The notes under the pieces: model-generated
Database searches by the model: none
What the model was told of the DNA's origin: nothing
The model's input: only the letters and a program-made list of their open reading frames with translations
Translations under genes and position numbers: made by a program
DNA from: Vallitalea pronyensis
GTDB taxonomy: Bacteria; Bacillota; Clostridia; Lachnospirales; Vallitaleaceae
DNA: 64,000 bases
Assembly: GCF_018141445.1 (NCBI RefSeq)
Contig: NZ_CP058649.1
Span: 2,375,001 to 2,439,000 of the forward strand
Direction: 5' to 3'
In this document: piece after piece, positions 35,392 to 45,468 of the stretch
Position numbering within the stretch: position 1 is the first letter of the stretch
Layout of the letters: every line of letters starts with the position of its first letter

Positions 35392-36779
35392 AGGTAGTGC
35401 TCCTCATTGATTTTGGTAGTACATATACCAAAGTAACAGCTGTGGATTTTGATGAAGAAGTGATTATAGGTTCGGCTAGAGCATTTACAACCATTGAGAC
35501 GGATATAAATGATGGGCTTGAAGGGGCCATTGCTCAGTTAAAGAAAAAATATGGTCATATGGACATACATGAAATGTTTGCTTGCAGCAGTGCTGCTGGT
35601 GGGCTTCGTATGATTGCTATTGGTCTTGTACCTGATTTGACTGCAGAAGCTGCCAAGCGAGCAGCACTTAGTGCAGGTGCTAAGGTGATGAACGTTTTTT
35701 CTTATGAACTGAATGAGCAAGAGAGAAAAGAAATTGATGCACTGAAACCAGACATTATTCTGTTAACAGGTGGGACAGATGGTGGAAATAAAGATGTTAT
35801 TCTACATAACGCCAAAGTTGTTGCAGAGCTTCAGTCCAATGCTCCTGTTATTGTAGCTGGCAACAAATCCGTACAAGAACAAGTGATGGACATACTAAAA
35901 GAGAAAGAGGTAACCTTATGTGAGAATGTAATGCCTGAGCTAGATGTACTGAATATTACATCAGCTAGATTAGCCATCCGAGATGTGTTTTTAAGAAAAA
36001 TTGTCTATGCAAAAGGTTTATCCCGTGTGCAAGAGCTCATTCAAGGCATACTTATGCCAACACCTTCAGCCGTACTTAAGGCTGCAAAAACCTTAAGCCT
36101 TGGAACTAAGAACCAGAAGGGGTGGGGCGATCTCATTGTGGTGGATGTGGGTGGTGCTACAACGGACATACATTCTATAGCAGAGGGACTGCCAAGCAAA
36201 GGTGGGGTCTTGTTAAAAGGTCTGCAAGAGCCTTTGGTAAAACGTACTGTTGAGGGTGATCTAGGTGTTCGGTACAGTGCACATGCACTTATAGAAACCT
36301 GTGGTATACAGGACATGGAGAAGATAACCGGTTTATCCAAAGAACGAATCATTACTTATCTGGATAAAATCAAACATAATCCAGAGTATTATTCCGATGA
36401 AGATGACGATTTTAAGACCTTTGATTTTGGTCTTGCATCGCTAGCCGTAAGAGATGCTGTACACCGACATGTAGGGCGGTTAGAAACCCACTATACACCT
36501 TTTGGTGCCACATACCTTCAAACAGGCAAGGACCTTACAGAACTTCGAAAAATAATTGGAACAGGTGGTTCCATTATACATTGTGATTGCATTCAAAAAG
36601 TACTTGAACAGGCTCTTTTTGATCCCACTGACCCAACAGTACTTCGACCCATGCAAAGTGATTATTATATTGATCATAAATATATTTTAGCAGCTATGGG
36701 ATTACTAGCTGAACATTATCCCGATAAAGCATTAAATATCATGAAGAAAGAAATAAAACTAATTTCTAGAGGTGAATAA
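35388..36779 (+). CDS. glmL: Glutamate mutase-associated reactivating ATPase GlmL/MutL
   Basis: A 463-residue protein of the GlmL family, an ASKHA-fold ATPase thought to reactivate B12-inactivated glutamate mutase. The phosphate loop [15 protein letters not shown] opens the protein; the second, [14 protein letters not shown], is near residue 250. GTGGSIIH near residue 390 is the adenosine motif. It overlaps glmS by four bases and is followed at once by glmE; the order S-L-E is the classical one of clostridial glutamate fermenters. Confidence 0.95.
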   Translation: MKVVLLIDFGSTYTKVTAVDFDEEVIIGSARAFTTIETDINDGLEGAIAQLKKKYGHMDIHEMFACSSAAGGLRMIAIGLVPDLTAEAAKRAALSAGAKVMNVFSYELNEQERKEIDALKPDIILLTGGTDGGNKDVILHNAKVVAELQSNAPVIVAGNKSVQEQVMDILKEKEVTLCENVMPELDVLNITSARLAIRDVFLRKIVYAKGLSRVQELIQGILMPTPSAVLKAAKTLSLGTKNQKGWGDLIVVDVGGATTDIHSIAEGLPSKGGVLLKGLQEPLVKRTVEGDLGVRYSAHALIETCGIQDMEKITGLSKERIITYLDKIKHNPEYYSDEDDDFKTFDFGLASLAVRDAVHRHVGRLETHYTPFGATYLQTGKDLTELRKIIGTGGSIIHCDCIQKVLEQALFDPTDPTVLRPMQSDYYIDHKYILAAMGLLAEHYPDKALNIMKKEIKLISRGE

Positions 36780-36780
36780 A

Positions 36781-38232
36781 ATGGAATTGAAGAATAAAAA
36801 GTTAGAGGATGAACTTTTTAACAGCATCAGACAGGACGTATTATTACAGTGGTCAACAGGCAACGATGTGGATTTTGATGAAGCAGTGGCTTATCATAAA
36901 GAAATTCCTAAGCATAAGGTTTTTTCGGATAAACTGATAGAAGCCAAAGAACAAGGTAACACATTGATTCAACCCCGGGCAGGTGTTGCACTGGTGGATA
37001 AACATATTGAGCTTTTGAACTACTTGGTGAATGAAGGCGAAGCAGACCTTCTTCCAACAACCATTGATAGTTATACAAGGCACAACCGATACCATGAAGC
37101 AGAAGAAGGTATTAATGAAAGCCGAAAAGCAGGTCGCTCTTTATTGAATGGTTTTCCAGCCGTTAATCATGGTATATCTTTATGCCGAAAAGTAAATGAA
37201 TCCGTCAATGTACCGGTACAAGTAAGACACGGTACACCCGATGCAAGATTACTGACAGAAGTGACCATTGCAGGAGGCTTTACATCCTATGAAGGTGGCG
37301 GTATCTCTTATAATATTCCCTATTCAAAGAATATACCTCTAGACAAAACCATCTATGACTGGCAGTATGTGGACCGTTTGATAGGTAAGTACGAGGAAGC
37401 GGGCATCACCATTAACCGTGAGCCTTTTGGACCATTAACAGGGACCCTTGTGCCGCCTTGTATCTCCCATAGTGTAGCCATTATTGAAAGTCTTCTTGCA
37501 GCCGAGCAGGGTGTAAAAAATATAACAGTGGGTTATGGACAATGTGGTAACCTGATTCAAGATATAGCAGCTATTCGTACGCTAGAAAGTCTTACGGAAG
37601 AGTATCTTCATAAGTTTGGTTATGAAGACGTTGTGGTAACAACCGTTCTTCATCAATGGATGGGTGGTTTCCCACAAGATGAATCCAAGGCATTTGGCGT
37701 GATTTCATGGGGAGCAGCTACGGCGGCATTAGCTGGTGCCACAAAGGTGATTGTCAAAACACCTCATGAAGCCATGGGTGTGCCAACAAAAGAAGCCAAT
37801 GCCAGTGGGATTAAAGCAACAAAACAATTAGTGACCATGTTACGTGACCAGCAGATGGTATCTATCAGTGACTTAAAACTTGAAAAAGACATGATTATGG
37901 CAGAGACACGTTGTATCGTAGATAAAACCCTTGAATTGGGAGATGGTGATTTAGCTGAAGGTACCATTCGGGCTTTTCAAGCAGGTGTTATTGATATTCC
38001 ATTTGCACCTAGCCGACAGAATGCAGGTAAAGTGTTCCCTGCTCGTGATAACACAGGAGCGGTACGTTTCCTAGAATGCGCGCATTTACCTTTTACACAA
38101 GACATTAAATCTTATCATCATGATAAGATGAAAGAACGGGCAGACTATGAAAAAAGGGATATGAGCTTTCAGATGGTGATTGATGATATCTATGCGATTG
38201 GGAAAGGTAAGTTAGTGGGACGACCAAGATAA
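36781..38232 (+). CDS. glmE: Glutamate mutase epsilon (catalytic) subunit
   Basis: A 483-residue protein, exactly the usual GlmE length. Hallmarks are [30 protein letters not shown] and TAGG-like [13 protein letters not shown], which build the TIM barrel that binds glutamate and covers the B12 of GlmS. The ATG at 36781 follows AGAGGTG at the end of glmL; an in-frame GTG at 36772 overlaps that site. It makes 3-methylaspartate from glutamate, the first step of the methylaspartate route of fermentation. Confidence 0.96.
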   Translation: MELKNKKLEDELFNSIRQDVLLQWSTGNDVDFDEAVAYHKEIPKHKVFSDKLIEAKEQGNTLIQPRAGVALVDKHIELLNYLVNEGEADLLPTTIDSYTRHNRYHEAEEGINESRKAGRSLLNGFPAVNHGISLCRKVNESVNVPVQVRHGTPDARLLTEVTIAGGFTSYEGGGISYNIPYSKNIPLDKTIYDWQYVDRLIGKYEEAGITINREPFGPLTGTLVPPCISHSVAIIESLLAAEQGVKNITVGYGQCGNLIQDIAAIRTLESLTEEYLHKFGYEDVVVTTVLHQWMGGFPQDESKAFGVISWGAATAALAGATKVIVKTPHEAMGVPTKEANASGIKATKQLVTMLRDQQMVSISDLKLEKDMIMAETRCIVDKTLELGDGDLAEGTIRAFQAGVIDIPFAPSRQNAGKVFPARDNTGAVRFLECAHLPFTQDIKSYHHDKMKERADYEKRDMSFQMVIDDIYAIGKGKLVGRPR

Positions 38233-38273
38233 AAAATACAATCACTTATGGTACAAGAGAAAGGGAATAAAAT

Positions 38274-39530
38274 ATGAAAATAGTTGATGTCATCCTATCA
38301 AAAGGTAAAACAGGTTTTTTCTTCGATGACCAAAGAGCCATTAAAAAACATGCTGTTCCAAACGGGGCATCTTATAGCGGTATGCCCATTACACAAGGCT
38401 TTGAATCCATTCGACAGGCAGGAGAGGCTATTTCAGTTATGCTGTTATTAGAAGATGGGCAGATTGCCCATGGGGATTGTGCTGCCGTTCAATATTCAGG
38501 AGCAGGAGGAAGAGACCCGTTATTTCTTGCAAAAGATTACATACCGATTATCGAAAAGTACTTAAAACCAATCCTGATTGGGAAAGAGCTCCATTCTTTT
38601 CGTGACTTAGCAGAAGAGATTGACCACTATGTGATGCCAACAACAGGTAAGCCATTGCACACTGCCATTCGTTACGGTATGACACAGGCTATCTTGGACG
38701 GGGTAGCTAAGAGTAAAAAAAGACTCATGGCAGAAGTGGTTGCAGAAGAATATGGGACAGCGATGACAAAAGAAGAAATCCCTATATTCATGCAATCAGG
38801 TGATGACCGTTATAATAATGTGGATAAAATGATTTTAAAAGAAGCGGATGTGTTACCCCATGGTTTGATTAACAACGTGGAGTTAAAACTTGGAAAAGAA
38901 GGGGAACTCCTTAAGAAATATATTGCTTGGCTTCGAGATCGTGTGGGTGAAATTAGTCAAGATGCTGTTTATCAACCCATCTTGCATTTAGATGTCTATG
39001 GGACCATTGGTATGATTTTTGATTACGATATGGATAGAATGGTCGCTTATATGAAAGAATTAGAAGAGGCAGCGTATCCATTAAAGCTACGTATTGAAGG
39101 ACCTATGGACATGGAAGAGCGGACAGCTCAGATGGAAGCATTAAGAGAGATGTGCCAGCGTCTCGATGCTCAAAACATACAAGTGGAAATTGTAGCTGAC
39201 GAATGGTGTAATACCTTTGATGATATAAAATATTTTGCTGATAATGGAGCAGGCCATATGATTCAGATTAAAACACCGGATCTAGGGGGCATCAATAATA
39301 CCATAGAAGCTGTACTCTATTGTAACAAAAAAGGTATTGGCGCATACCAAGGCGGTACGTGTAACGAGACAGACCGTTCTTCACAAGTCTGTGTTCACTT
39401 GGCTATGGCAACGAAACCTGTACAGATTCTAGCGAAACCAGGCATGGGTGTTGACGAAGGTTATATGATTGTGTTTAATGAAATGCAGCGCATCTTAGCT
39501 GTACGTAAAATGAGAGAAAGGATAGAATAG
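38274..39530 (+). CDS. mal: Methylaspartate ammonia-lyase
   Basis: A 418-residue enolase-superfamily enzyme that removes ammonia from 3-methylaspartate to give mesaconate. The start MKIVDVILSKGKTGFFFDDQ, the block GDCAAVQYSGAGGRDPLF and PILHLDVYG (catalytic His) and VQIKTPDLGG-like MIQIKTPDLGG (catalytic Lys) are diagnostic; metal ligands lie in ADEWCNT and neighbours. The clostridial enzyme is about 413 residues. It follows glmE by about 40 bases and ends one base before the AtuA-family gene, so all belong to one operon. Confidence 0.95.
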   Translation: MKIVDVILSKGKTGFFFDDQRAIKKHAVPNGASYSGMPITQGFESIRQAGEAISVMLLLEDGQIAHGDCAAVQYSGAGGRDPLFLAKDYIPIIEKYLKPILIGKELHSFRDLAEEIDHYVMPTTGKPLHTAIRYGMTQAILDGVAKSKKRLMAEVVAEEYGTAMTKEEIPIFMQSGDDRYNNVDKMILKEADVLPHGLINNVELKLGKEGELLKKYIAWLRDRVGEISQDAVYQPILHLDVYGTIGMIFDYDMDRMVAYMKELEEAAYPLKLRIEGPMDMEERTAQMEALREMCQRLDAQNIQVEIVADEWCNTFDDIKYFADNGAGHMIQIKTPDLGGINNTIEAVLYCNKKGIGAYQGGTCNETDRSSQVCVHLAMATKPVQILAKPGMGVDEGYMIVFNEMQRILAVRKMRERIE

Positions 39531-39531
39531 G

Positions 39532-40896
39532 ATGAAAGAATTAAGAGTGTTATCCCCAACGGCCATATTGGGATACGGATTTCCTATGGCATCTTTTGAA
39601 GAAGGCATGAAGCGAAAACCCCATGTCATCGCAGTGGATGCAGGGTCAACGGACCCTGGACCTTATTATCTAGGTGCAGGCATATCGTTTACAGATGCCA
39701 CAGCAGTAAAACGTGATCTATCCATCATGATTGAAGCAGCTATGAAAGAAGACATTCCTGTGATTATCGGAACGGCAGGCGGGGCAGGCGGTGAGCCTCA
39801 TTTACAAGAAGTTGTTGACATCATTAAGGCTATTGCTGCTGAAAAAAAGTTAACGTTTAAAATGGCTGTCATCCATGCTGAGATTGATAAAGAGATGGTA
39901 GCTAAGAAATTGGCAGATGGTAAAGTAAGTCCTCTTCACCCAGCACCTGAATTAACAGAAGGCGAGCTAGAGGAAACAGAGAGAATCGTTGGGCAAATGG
40001 GGCTTGAACCCATAATCAAAGCCCTTGATGAGGGAGCTCAAGTCATTGTTGCTGGTCGTGCCTATGATCCTACTGTATTTGCAGCATTAGCTGTAAAAGA
40101 GGGTTATGATACAGGTTTAGCACTCCATATGGGTAAGATTTTAGAATGTGCCAGTATAGCGGCTACGCCTGGTAGCGGCAGTGATTGTATGTTTGGTTAT
40201 TTAGGTGATGATTATTTCAAGCTGGAACCCTTAAGTCCCATTCGAAAATGTACCACATTATCTGTAGCCGCCCATACGTTATATGAAAAAACCAATCCTT
40301 ATGTATTACCAGGACCAGGCGGTGTCATTGATTTACATGATGCAAAATTTGAACAAGAAACAGACAGCATGGTAAAAGTGACAGGTTCCAAATTTATCCC
40401 TTCGGATGCCTACACCATTAAATTAGAAGGGGCTAAGAAAGTGGGCTATCGCACGGTATCCATTGCAGGCACAAGAGACAGCATCATGATCGGGCAGATT
40501 GATGCTATTGTAGAAGAAGTGAAAGAACGTGTAAAAGATAATTTTTCAGATGCTGATTTTGACTACTATCTGGACTTCAAAATATATGGTAAAAATGCAG
40601 TTATGGGTTCTTTAGAGCCAATGAACGAGATTACAAGTCATGAGATTGGTATTGTGATTGAAGCTGTAGCCGATACCCAACAGATTGCTAACACCATCTG
40701 CAGCTTTGCCAGGTCTACTATGTTGCATTATGGGTACAATGGACGTATATCCACAGCAGGTAATCTTGCATTTCCTTATTCTCCATCGGATTTTAAAGCA
40801 GGTGAAGTATACGCATTCAGCTTATATCATGTGGTTGAAGTGGACCCTTATGAATTGTTCCCTATTGATTATATGACAGTTGGGGAGGCATTATAA
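39532..40896 (+). CDS. AtuA / DUF1446 family protein
   Basis: A 454-residue protein of the DUF1446 (AtuA, acyclic terpene utilisation) family, recognised from VDAGSTDPGPYYLG near the start, IGTAGGAGGEPHL, and VAGRAYDPTVFAALA. Its activity is not established. It starts one base after the mal stop with AAAGGA upstream and is followed directly (no gap) by the DUF4387 gene. In other bacteria AtuA-like and DUF4387 genes also travel together. Here they occupy the place where the next pathway enzyme, mesaconate hydratase, would be expected, which is absent from the window. Confidence 0.88.
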   Translation: MKELRVLSPTAILGYGFPMASFEEGMKRKPHVIAVDAGSTDPGPYYLGAGISFTDATAVKRDLSIMIEAAMKEDIPVIIGTAGGAGGEPHLQEVVDIIKAIAAEKKLTFKMAVIHAEIDKEMVAKKLADGKVSPLHPAPELTEGELEETERIVGQMGLEPIIKALDEGAQVIVAGRAYDPTVFAALAVKEGYDTGLALHMGKILECASIAATPGSGSDCMFGYLGDDYFKLEPLSPIRKCTTLSVAAHTLYEKTNPYVLPGPGGVIDLHDAKFEQETDSMVKVTGSKFIPSDAYTIKLEGAKKVGYRTVSIAGTRDSIMIGQIDAIVEEVKERVKDNFSDADFDYYLDFKIYGKNAVMGSLEPMNEITSHEIGIVIEAVADTQQIANTICSFARSTMLHYGYNGRISTAGNLAFPYSPSDFKAGEVYAFSLYHVVEVDPYELFPIDYMTVGEAL

Positions 40897-41214
40897 ATGA
40901 AGAGAAGATTAAAAGACATTGCAGAAGTCATCCGAAGTAAAAATGCAGGTCCCTATGAACTAACCTTTGATATTATATTCAAGGATTGGGAGCTTTTTGA
41001 GACAGCATGTAAGCATCATATCATTAATAAGCAAGTTATTGCATCCCTCTATGATATCCCTATAACAGATGTCATCAACATCATTGAATTTAAACCTGCA
41101 AAAGCCATCAAAGCTACGATTGTAAGACCAATGGCATCCGGTCAATTAGGAGAAACAGATGTTTACGGTGCGCAACAACATGCACCATTAGTGGATTTAG
41201 AAGTGCCATTTTAA
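40897..41214 (+). CDS. DUF4387 family protein
   Basis: A 105-residue protein with the DUF4387 features LKDIAEVIRSKNAGPYELTFDI and IVRPMASGQLGETDVYGAQQHAPLV. It starts at the base after the AtuA stop codon, so the two are probably made in equal amounts and may form a complex, with this protein like a small second subunit. Function unknown. It is the last gene of the methylaspartate operon, before a terminator. Confidence 0.88.
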   Translation: MKRRLKDIAEVIRSKNAGPYELTFDIIFKDWELFETACKHHIINKQVIASLYDIPITDVINIIEFKPAKAIKATIVRPMASGQLGETDVYGAQQHAPLVDLEVPF

Positions 41215-41225
41215 AGGAATAGCCA

Positions 41226-41267
41226 AGGGAATTTTATCACGGGATAGCTGATAGAATTCTCTTTTTT
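41226..41267 (+). terminator. Rho-independent terminator after the methylaspartate operon
   Basis: AGGGAATTTTATCA can pair with TGATAGAATTCTCT, allowing G-U pairs, and is followed by six T residues. Confidence 0.82.
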
Positions 41268-41374
41268 ACTTATTAGAAAGTCCTTGAATGTAACATATGA
41301 AATAGCTAATCAACTTTTAAAGGGGATATTTTTTTGATATAATAACCCTATAATAAAAAGTAGGAGACAAGCAG

Positions 41375-42172
41375 ATGATTCCAAAAGTCCAAAAAAGAAG
41401 AGCAGAGATTAAGAATATTGTTAACATAGAAGGTAAGGCTTATGGCAATGAACTCTCAAAGATGTTTGGTGTAACCACTGAGACCATTCGTGCTGATTTA
41501 GATTTTATTGGTATGCAGGAAGGTTATATACGTATACATGGTGGTATCACCAAAGAAGAAACAGAACATTTCAATATGCAGTATAAATACCACGAACGCC
41601 AGACCAATTATGTTGAGGCTAAGAAGAAAATATGTTACCATACCATGGATCTGATTGAAGATAATGACTGCATTTATGTGGATACAGGTTCAACGGTTAC
41701 TTTTTTACTTCATTATATTAATCGGAGAAGAAACATCACCCTTGTAACACCTTCTATCGCTTTATTGATGAAATATGTCACTGAGAATTATGCGCAAGTG
41801 TTTCTAAATCAAGGACATACCTTCATCTTCATAGGGGGTGAGGTGGATGCCAACATATTAACAACCTATGGTACATTCTTTCATCAAACAGTAGAGGATT
41901 TTAACTTTGATAAAATGATTTTTTCTGTAGATGGCATTGATTATAAAAAAGGATGTACAGACGTGGATTACGCTTCTTATGCGATGATAAAGTCCGTGAG
42001 TAAAAAGGCCAACAAGAAGATTGCCATCATGGATAAAAGTAAATTTGGACGGGTTGCAACCCACCATGTTATTGGCTGGGACAGCATAGATTACTTGGTT
42101 ACAGACTATGCATTGGACCACAAATGGAAATCCCTATTAAAGCAAAAAAACATCACCTATAAGCAGATGTAA
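41375..42172 (+). CDS. DeoR-family transcriptional regulator
   Basis: A 265-residue regulator. The N-terminal helix-turn-helix is KVQKRRAEIKNIVNIEG...LSKMFGVTTETIRADLDFI, followed by the DeoR ligand domain with YVDTGSTVTFLL (sugar-phosphate binding) and FSVDGIDYKKGCTDVD. DeoR proteins usually repress sugar operons and respond to a phosphorylated sugar. The ABC importer cluster starting at 42306 lies directly downstream on the same strand, making it the likely target. GTAGGAG precedes the ATG. Confidence 0.9.
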   Translation: MIPKVQKRRAEIKNIVNIEGKAYGNELSKMFGVTTETIRADLDFIGMQEGYIRIHGGITKEETEHFNMQYKYHERQTNYVEAKKKICYHTMDLIEDNDCIYVDTGSTVTFLLHYINRRRNITLVTPSIALLMKYVTENYAQVFLNQGHTFIFIGGEVDANILTTYGTFFHQTVEDFNFDKMIFSVDGIDYKKGCTDVDYASYAMIKSVSKKANKKIAIMDKSKFGRVATHHVIGWDSIDYLVTDYALDHKWKSLLKQKNITYKQM

Positions 42173-42179
42173 AATTTGG

Positions 42180-42300
42180 CATTTATAACATAAAACAAAA
42201 TTATTTGCTATAAAAACAAAATATTAACCAAATATTAACGAGCTCTTTACTTGAGCTTTATTTTTTTTTGCTTTTTTTATGCTATTATGATTTTGAAAGG
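42180..42300 (+). promoter_or_regulatory. Leader with repeated AAACAAAAT motif and terminator-like hairpin
   Basis: ATAAAACAAAATTATT (42190-42205) and ATAAAAACAAAATATT (42210-42225) are spaced two helical turns apart, followed by a shorter AACCAAATATT (42226-42236). Such direct repeats fit a DeoR operator. AGCTC/GAGCT (about 42240-42256) with a T-run follows and could be the deoR terminator. No unambiguous -35/-10 pair was found for the downstream ABC cluster. Confidence 0.4.
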
Positions 42301-42305
42301 AGGGA

Positions 42306-43184
42306 ATGGTGAAAGTGAGTAAGAAACATACGATTAGATTACTGTTTGTTTTACCTTTTTTAATACCCTTGTTTTTGTTTTGGATTATTCCGCTATGCTT
42401 AGCATTTGCCATTAGTTTCACCGATTGGGATTATTTATCGGCAGATATTCATTTTGTTGGACTATACAATTATGTGGATATCTTTACAGATAGTGACTTT
42501 ATGAAAGCGTTAATCAATACCTTGGTGTTTGGTCTTGGAACTATTGTATCAACCATTGCACTAGGTCTGCTCTTTGCTTTTATTTTTCAAAAAAATTTCA
42601 AGGGTCATCGCATCTATCAGATGATTATCTTTAGCCCTTGGGTTACCCCTGCTGTTGCCGTATCTTTGGTATGGTCTTGGATCTATGAACCGGAGAGGGG
42701 ATTTGCTAACTTTATCCTTGGATTGTTTGGTTTACAGCCATTGGAATGGCTTCATAGCTCAGATACAGCTATGTTGAGTATCATTATTTTTACCATATGG
42801 AAGTCCATTGGTTGGACCATGTTATTTTATATTGGTGCTTTGGAACGAGTTCCTAGAAGTACATACGAAGCAGCTGAGATAGATGGTGCTAATGATATAA
42901 GCAAATTTATCCATGTCACAGTTCCTCTTATATCACCCACTACTTATTTTTTATTTATTATTAATTTAATCTCATCCATACAAGTATACGACCAAATACA
43001 GATTATGACACAAGGTGGCCCAGGAGGCAGTACAACCACCTTACTTTACTTGTATTATAAAAAGGCTTTTCAAAACTTCCAGATGGGTTCTGCAAATGCT
43101 GTAGCAATGGTCATACTGGCTATCATTATTCTATTGTCACTACTAAGTACTTATGTCAGTAAGAAATGGGTGCATTATGAATAG
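42306..43184 (+). CDS. Sugar ABC transporter permease (UgpA/MalF-like)
   Basis: A 292-residue permease with about six membrane segments and the EAA loop YEAAEIDGANDISKFIHVTVPLI near residue 195, which docks the ATPase. It belongs to the carbohydrate uptake transporter 1 group. The ATG at 42306 is very close to the GGAGGG site; GTG codons at 42309 or 42315 may be the real start, which would not change the product greatly. First gene of the cluster permease-permease-binding lipoprotein-PHP-HAD; no ATPase gene is included. Confidence 0.9.
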   Translation: MVKVSKKHTIRLLFVLPFLIPLFLFWIIPLCLAFAISFTDWDYLSADIHFVGLYNYVDIFTDSDFMKALINTLVFGLGTIVSTIALGLLFAFIFQKNFKGHRIYQMIIFSPWVTPAVAVSLVWSWIYEPERGFANFILGLFGLQPLEWLHSSDTAMLSIIIFTIWKSIGWTMLFYIGALERVPRSTYEAAEIDGANDISKFIHVTVPLISPTTYFLFIINLISSIQVYDQIQIMTQGGPGGSTTTLLYLYYKKAFQNFQMGSANAVAMVILAIIILLSLLSTYVSKKWVHYE

Positions 43185-43203
43185 AAAAGAAGGGATGTTA
43201 AAC

Positions 43204-44034
43204 ATGAAAAAAATGAGATTGACCATCAAGCATATTTTCCTCATTAGTATAGCCATTATCTTTGCATTTCCTTTTGTATGGATGGTCTTTGGTGTCTTTA
43301 AAACCAACAACGAGATTTGGCAGGAACCTTATAAGTTATTGCCTAGTCACTGGGACATTGCAAAAGTGGTTGAAAGTCTTGGACAGATCAATTTTAATGG
43401 CTACATGTTGAACAGCTTTTATGTGGGTATATTCGGTACCTTATCGATACTGATTGTTGCGCTGTTGTTTACCTATGTGGTTGTTTTTCTTAAAAATAAA
43501 AATACCAACTTCTTGTTTGTATTAGTGCTTGCCACCTATATGCTGCCAAGTGCAGTTACCTATGTACCATCTTATGTGATTCTTGCAAAAATGGATTTGC
43601 TAAACAAGCTAAATGGTATGATATTTTCATGTTTAGCCAGTGTTTTCGCAGTATTTTATCTGCGACAATCCTTTCTTAAGATGAGCTATGATTTTGTGGA
43701 AGCTGCAAGAATTGATGGGGCCAACGATTTTAAAATTATCTATCATGTGATTTTTCCAATGAACAAGTCAGCCTTCTATACAGTAGGTGTGTTGACATTT
43801 GTACAACTCTATAACAGTTATATGTGGCCAAGTATCATGATTAATGACGATAAAAAATTCTTGGTTTCCCAAGGTTTGCGCCAATTCTTTATTCAAGACG
43901 GAGCATATGGTATGAATTGGTCGGAGGTTATGCTGGCCAGTACATTAACCCTACTGCCAGTCATTCTGATCTTCATTATTGGACAGAAATGGTTTGTAAC
44001 AGGGATTGTACAAGATAGTGGTATAAAAGGTTAA
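43204..44034 (+). CDS. Sugar ABC transporter permease (UgpE/MalG-like)
   Basis: A 276-residue permease with about six membrane segments and the EAA loop VEAARIDGANDFKIIYHVIFPM near residue 175. It pairs with the permease encoded just before it. I chose the ATG at 43204, nine bases after AAGGG; in-frame ATG codons at 43177 and 43195 are worse placed. The first hydrophobic segment starts at HIFLISIAII. The start lies shortly after the preceding stop, consistent with one operon. Confidence 0.9.
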   Translation: MKKMRLTIKHIFLISIAIIFAFPFVWMVFGVFKTNNEIWQEPYKLLPSHWDIAKVVESLGQINFNGYMLNSFYVGIFGTLSILIVALLFTYVVVFLKNKNTNFLFVLVLATYMLPSAVTYVPSYVILAKMDLLNKLNGMIFSCLASVFAVFYLRQSFLKMSYDFVEAARIDGANDFKIIYHVIFPMNKSAFYTVGVLTFVQLYNSYMWPSIMINDDKKFLVSQGLRQFFIQDGAYGMNWSEVMLASTLTLLPVILIFIIGQKWFVTGIVQDSGIKG

Positions 44035-44074
44035 ATCATTCAACATAACAATGACATGAAATGGAGGATTAGAA

Positions 44075-45454
44075 ATGAAAAAAATATGGAGTTTATTAGT
44101 CGTTATTGCTTTATTGGTAGGCTGTTCCAGTACACCAAGTTCAGAAACAAAGGTACCTGCTGACTCAGATGCTCTAACAAAAGCAGAGCAAGGAACAGAT
44201 AAAAAAGACAACACAAAAGAAACGGTGGTTGTGGAACTGTGGCATGCATTAGGAGGTTCTCTTGGTGATGGTTTATTACAGATTATTGATACCTATAATC
44301 AATCACAAGATACCTACCAAGTGAAGCCAGTGACCATTGGCAGCTATAGTGAAATTGATGAGAAATTACAAGCAGCCTATGTGGCAAAAACAGTGCCCGC
44401 ATTAGTAGCTGGAGGTTCTTATGATACATTTTATAAGAAAGGATTAGTGGAGAGCTTTGAAGACTATATGCCAGAAGACTACGATAAAAGTGATATTGTT
44501 GGCGGATTTATGGATGCAGCTCTAAGAGATGGCAAGATGGTCTTTGCACCTGCTTACGGTACATCTCAGGTATTATACTATAATAAAGCTGTTTTACAAG
44601 AAGCAGGGTACGATAAAGAAGACATGAAATCTTGGCAAGACATCGTGGCTATGTCAGACAAGGTGATGGGCATGGATACCAATAAGGATCAGATTAAGCA
44701 CATATGGGAGCCCATGTGGGGTTCAGGTAATATGGCAGATGTTGTGTCAAGTGCAGGTGGACATTTTATATCCGATGATGGACAAACCGTTACAATTAAC
44801 GACGCCATCTGGGTAGAAGTACTTGAACAATATAGGAAGTGGATTCATGAAGACAAAGTCATGCGTATTCATTCTGGTGGACAAGGCTGGGAATATTGGT
44901 ACAAAACCATGGATGATTGGGTATATGGTAAATCTTTGGGTTATACAGGATCACCAGGGGACTATGTCATAGCTCTTGAAGCCGTAGGAAAGGCAATTGA
45001 TGAAGGGTACAAAAATGAGTTTGGTGTGACACACCAAGCAGGATGGAAAGGCAACGATCCAGCACCATACTTCTCAAGCCTTATGTATTTCATTCCAAAA
45101 AGTGATAAGTTAACAGAAGAACAAAAGAAAGGTGCGGCAGAATTTGTGACCTTTGCCACAAACACCAACAACACAGCTATGTTCTCCATGGCAACAGGTT
45201 ATGCAGCTGTTCGAAAATCAGTACTTGATTTACCAGAGTATCAAGCCTACCTTTCATCTAATCCAGATGCTGATGCAGCTCTCAAGCAGATTGACTTATA
45301 TGCTGTACCGGAATTTGTTGATCCCACAGGTGGCGCAATAATGGATGCTCTGTCCGAAGCCGTTGATAAGATACAGATTGAAAATATATCAGCAAAGAAA
45401 GCTTTAGATGAAGCGGCTAAAAAAGCACAGAGGGCATTAGATAAAGTTAAGTAA
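44075..45454 (+). CDS. Sugar ABC transporter substrate-binding lipoprotein (UgpB-like)
   Basis: A 459-residue extracytoplasmic binding protein. The lipobox LVGC ends the 17-residue signal, followed by a polar Ser/Thr/Lys linker. VVELWHALGGSLGDGLLQIIDTYNQ is the typical opening of the family that includes UgpB and maltose-type binding proteins, and GVTHQAGWKGNDPAPYFSSL is a late family segment. It delivers substrate to the two permeases before it. The PHP and HAD phosphatases that follow suggest a phosphorylated or phosphodiester ligand, such as a glycerophospho compound, but this is inference. Confidence 0.9.
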   Translation: MKKIWSLLVVIALLVGCSSTPSSETKVPADSDALTKAEQGTDKKDNTKETVVVELWHALGGSLGDGLLQIIDTYNQSQDTYQVKPVTIGSYSEIDEKLQAAYVAKTVPALVAGGSYDTFYKKGLVESFEDYMPEDYDKSDIVGGFMDAALRDGKMVFAPAYGTSQVLYYNKAVLQEAGYDKEDMKSWQDIVAMSDKVMGMDTNKDQIKHIWEPMWGSGNMADVVSSAGGHFISDDGQTVTINDAIWVEVLEQYRKWIHEDKVMRIHSGGQGWEYWYKTMDDWVYGKSLGYTGSPGDYVIALEAVGKAIDEGYKNEFGVTHQAGWKGNDPAPYFSSLMYFIPKSDKLTEEQKKGAAEFVTFATNTNNTAMFSMATGYAAVRKSVLDLPEYQAYLSSNPDADAALKQIDLYAVPEFVDPTGGAIMDALSEAVDKIQIENISAKKALDEAAKKAQRALDKVK

Positions 45455-45468
45455 ACGAGGTAGATAAT

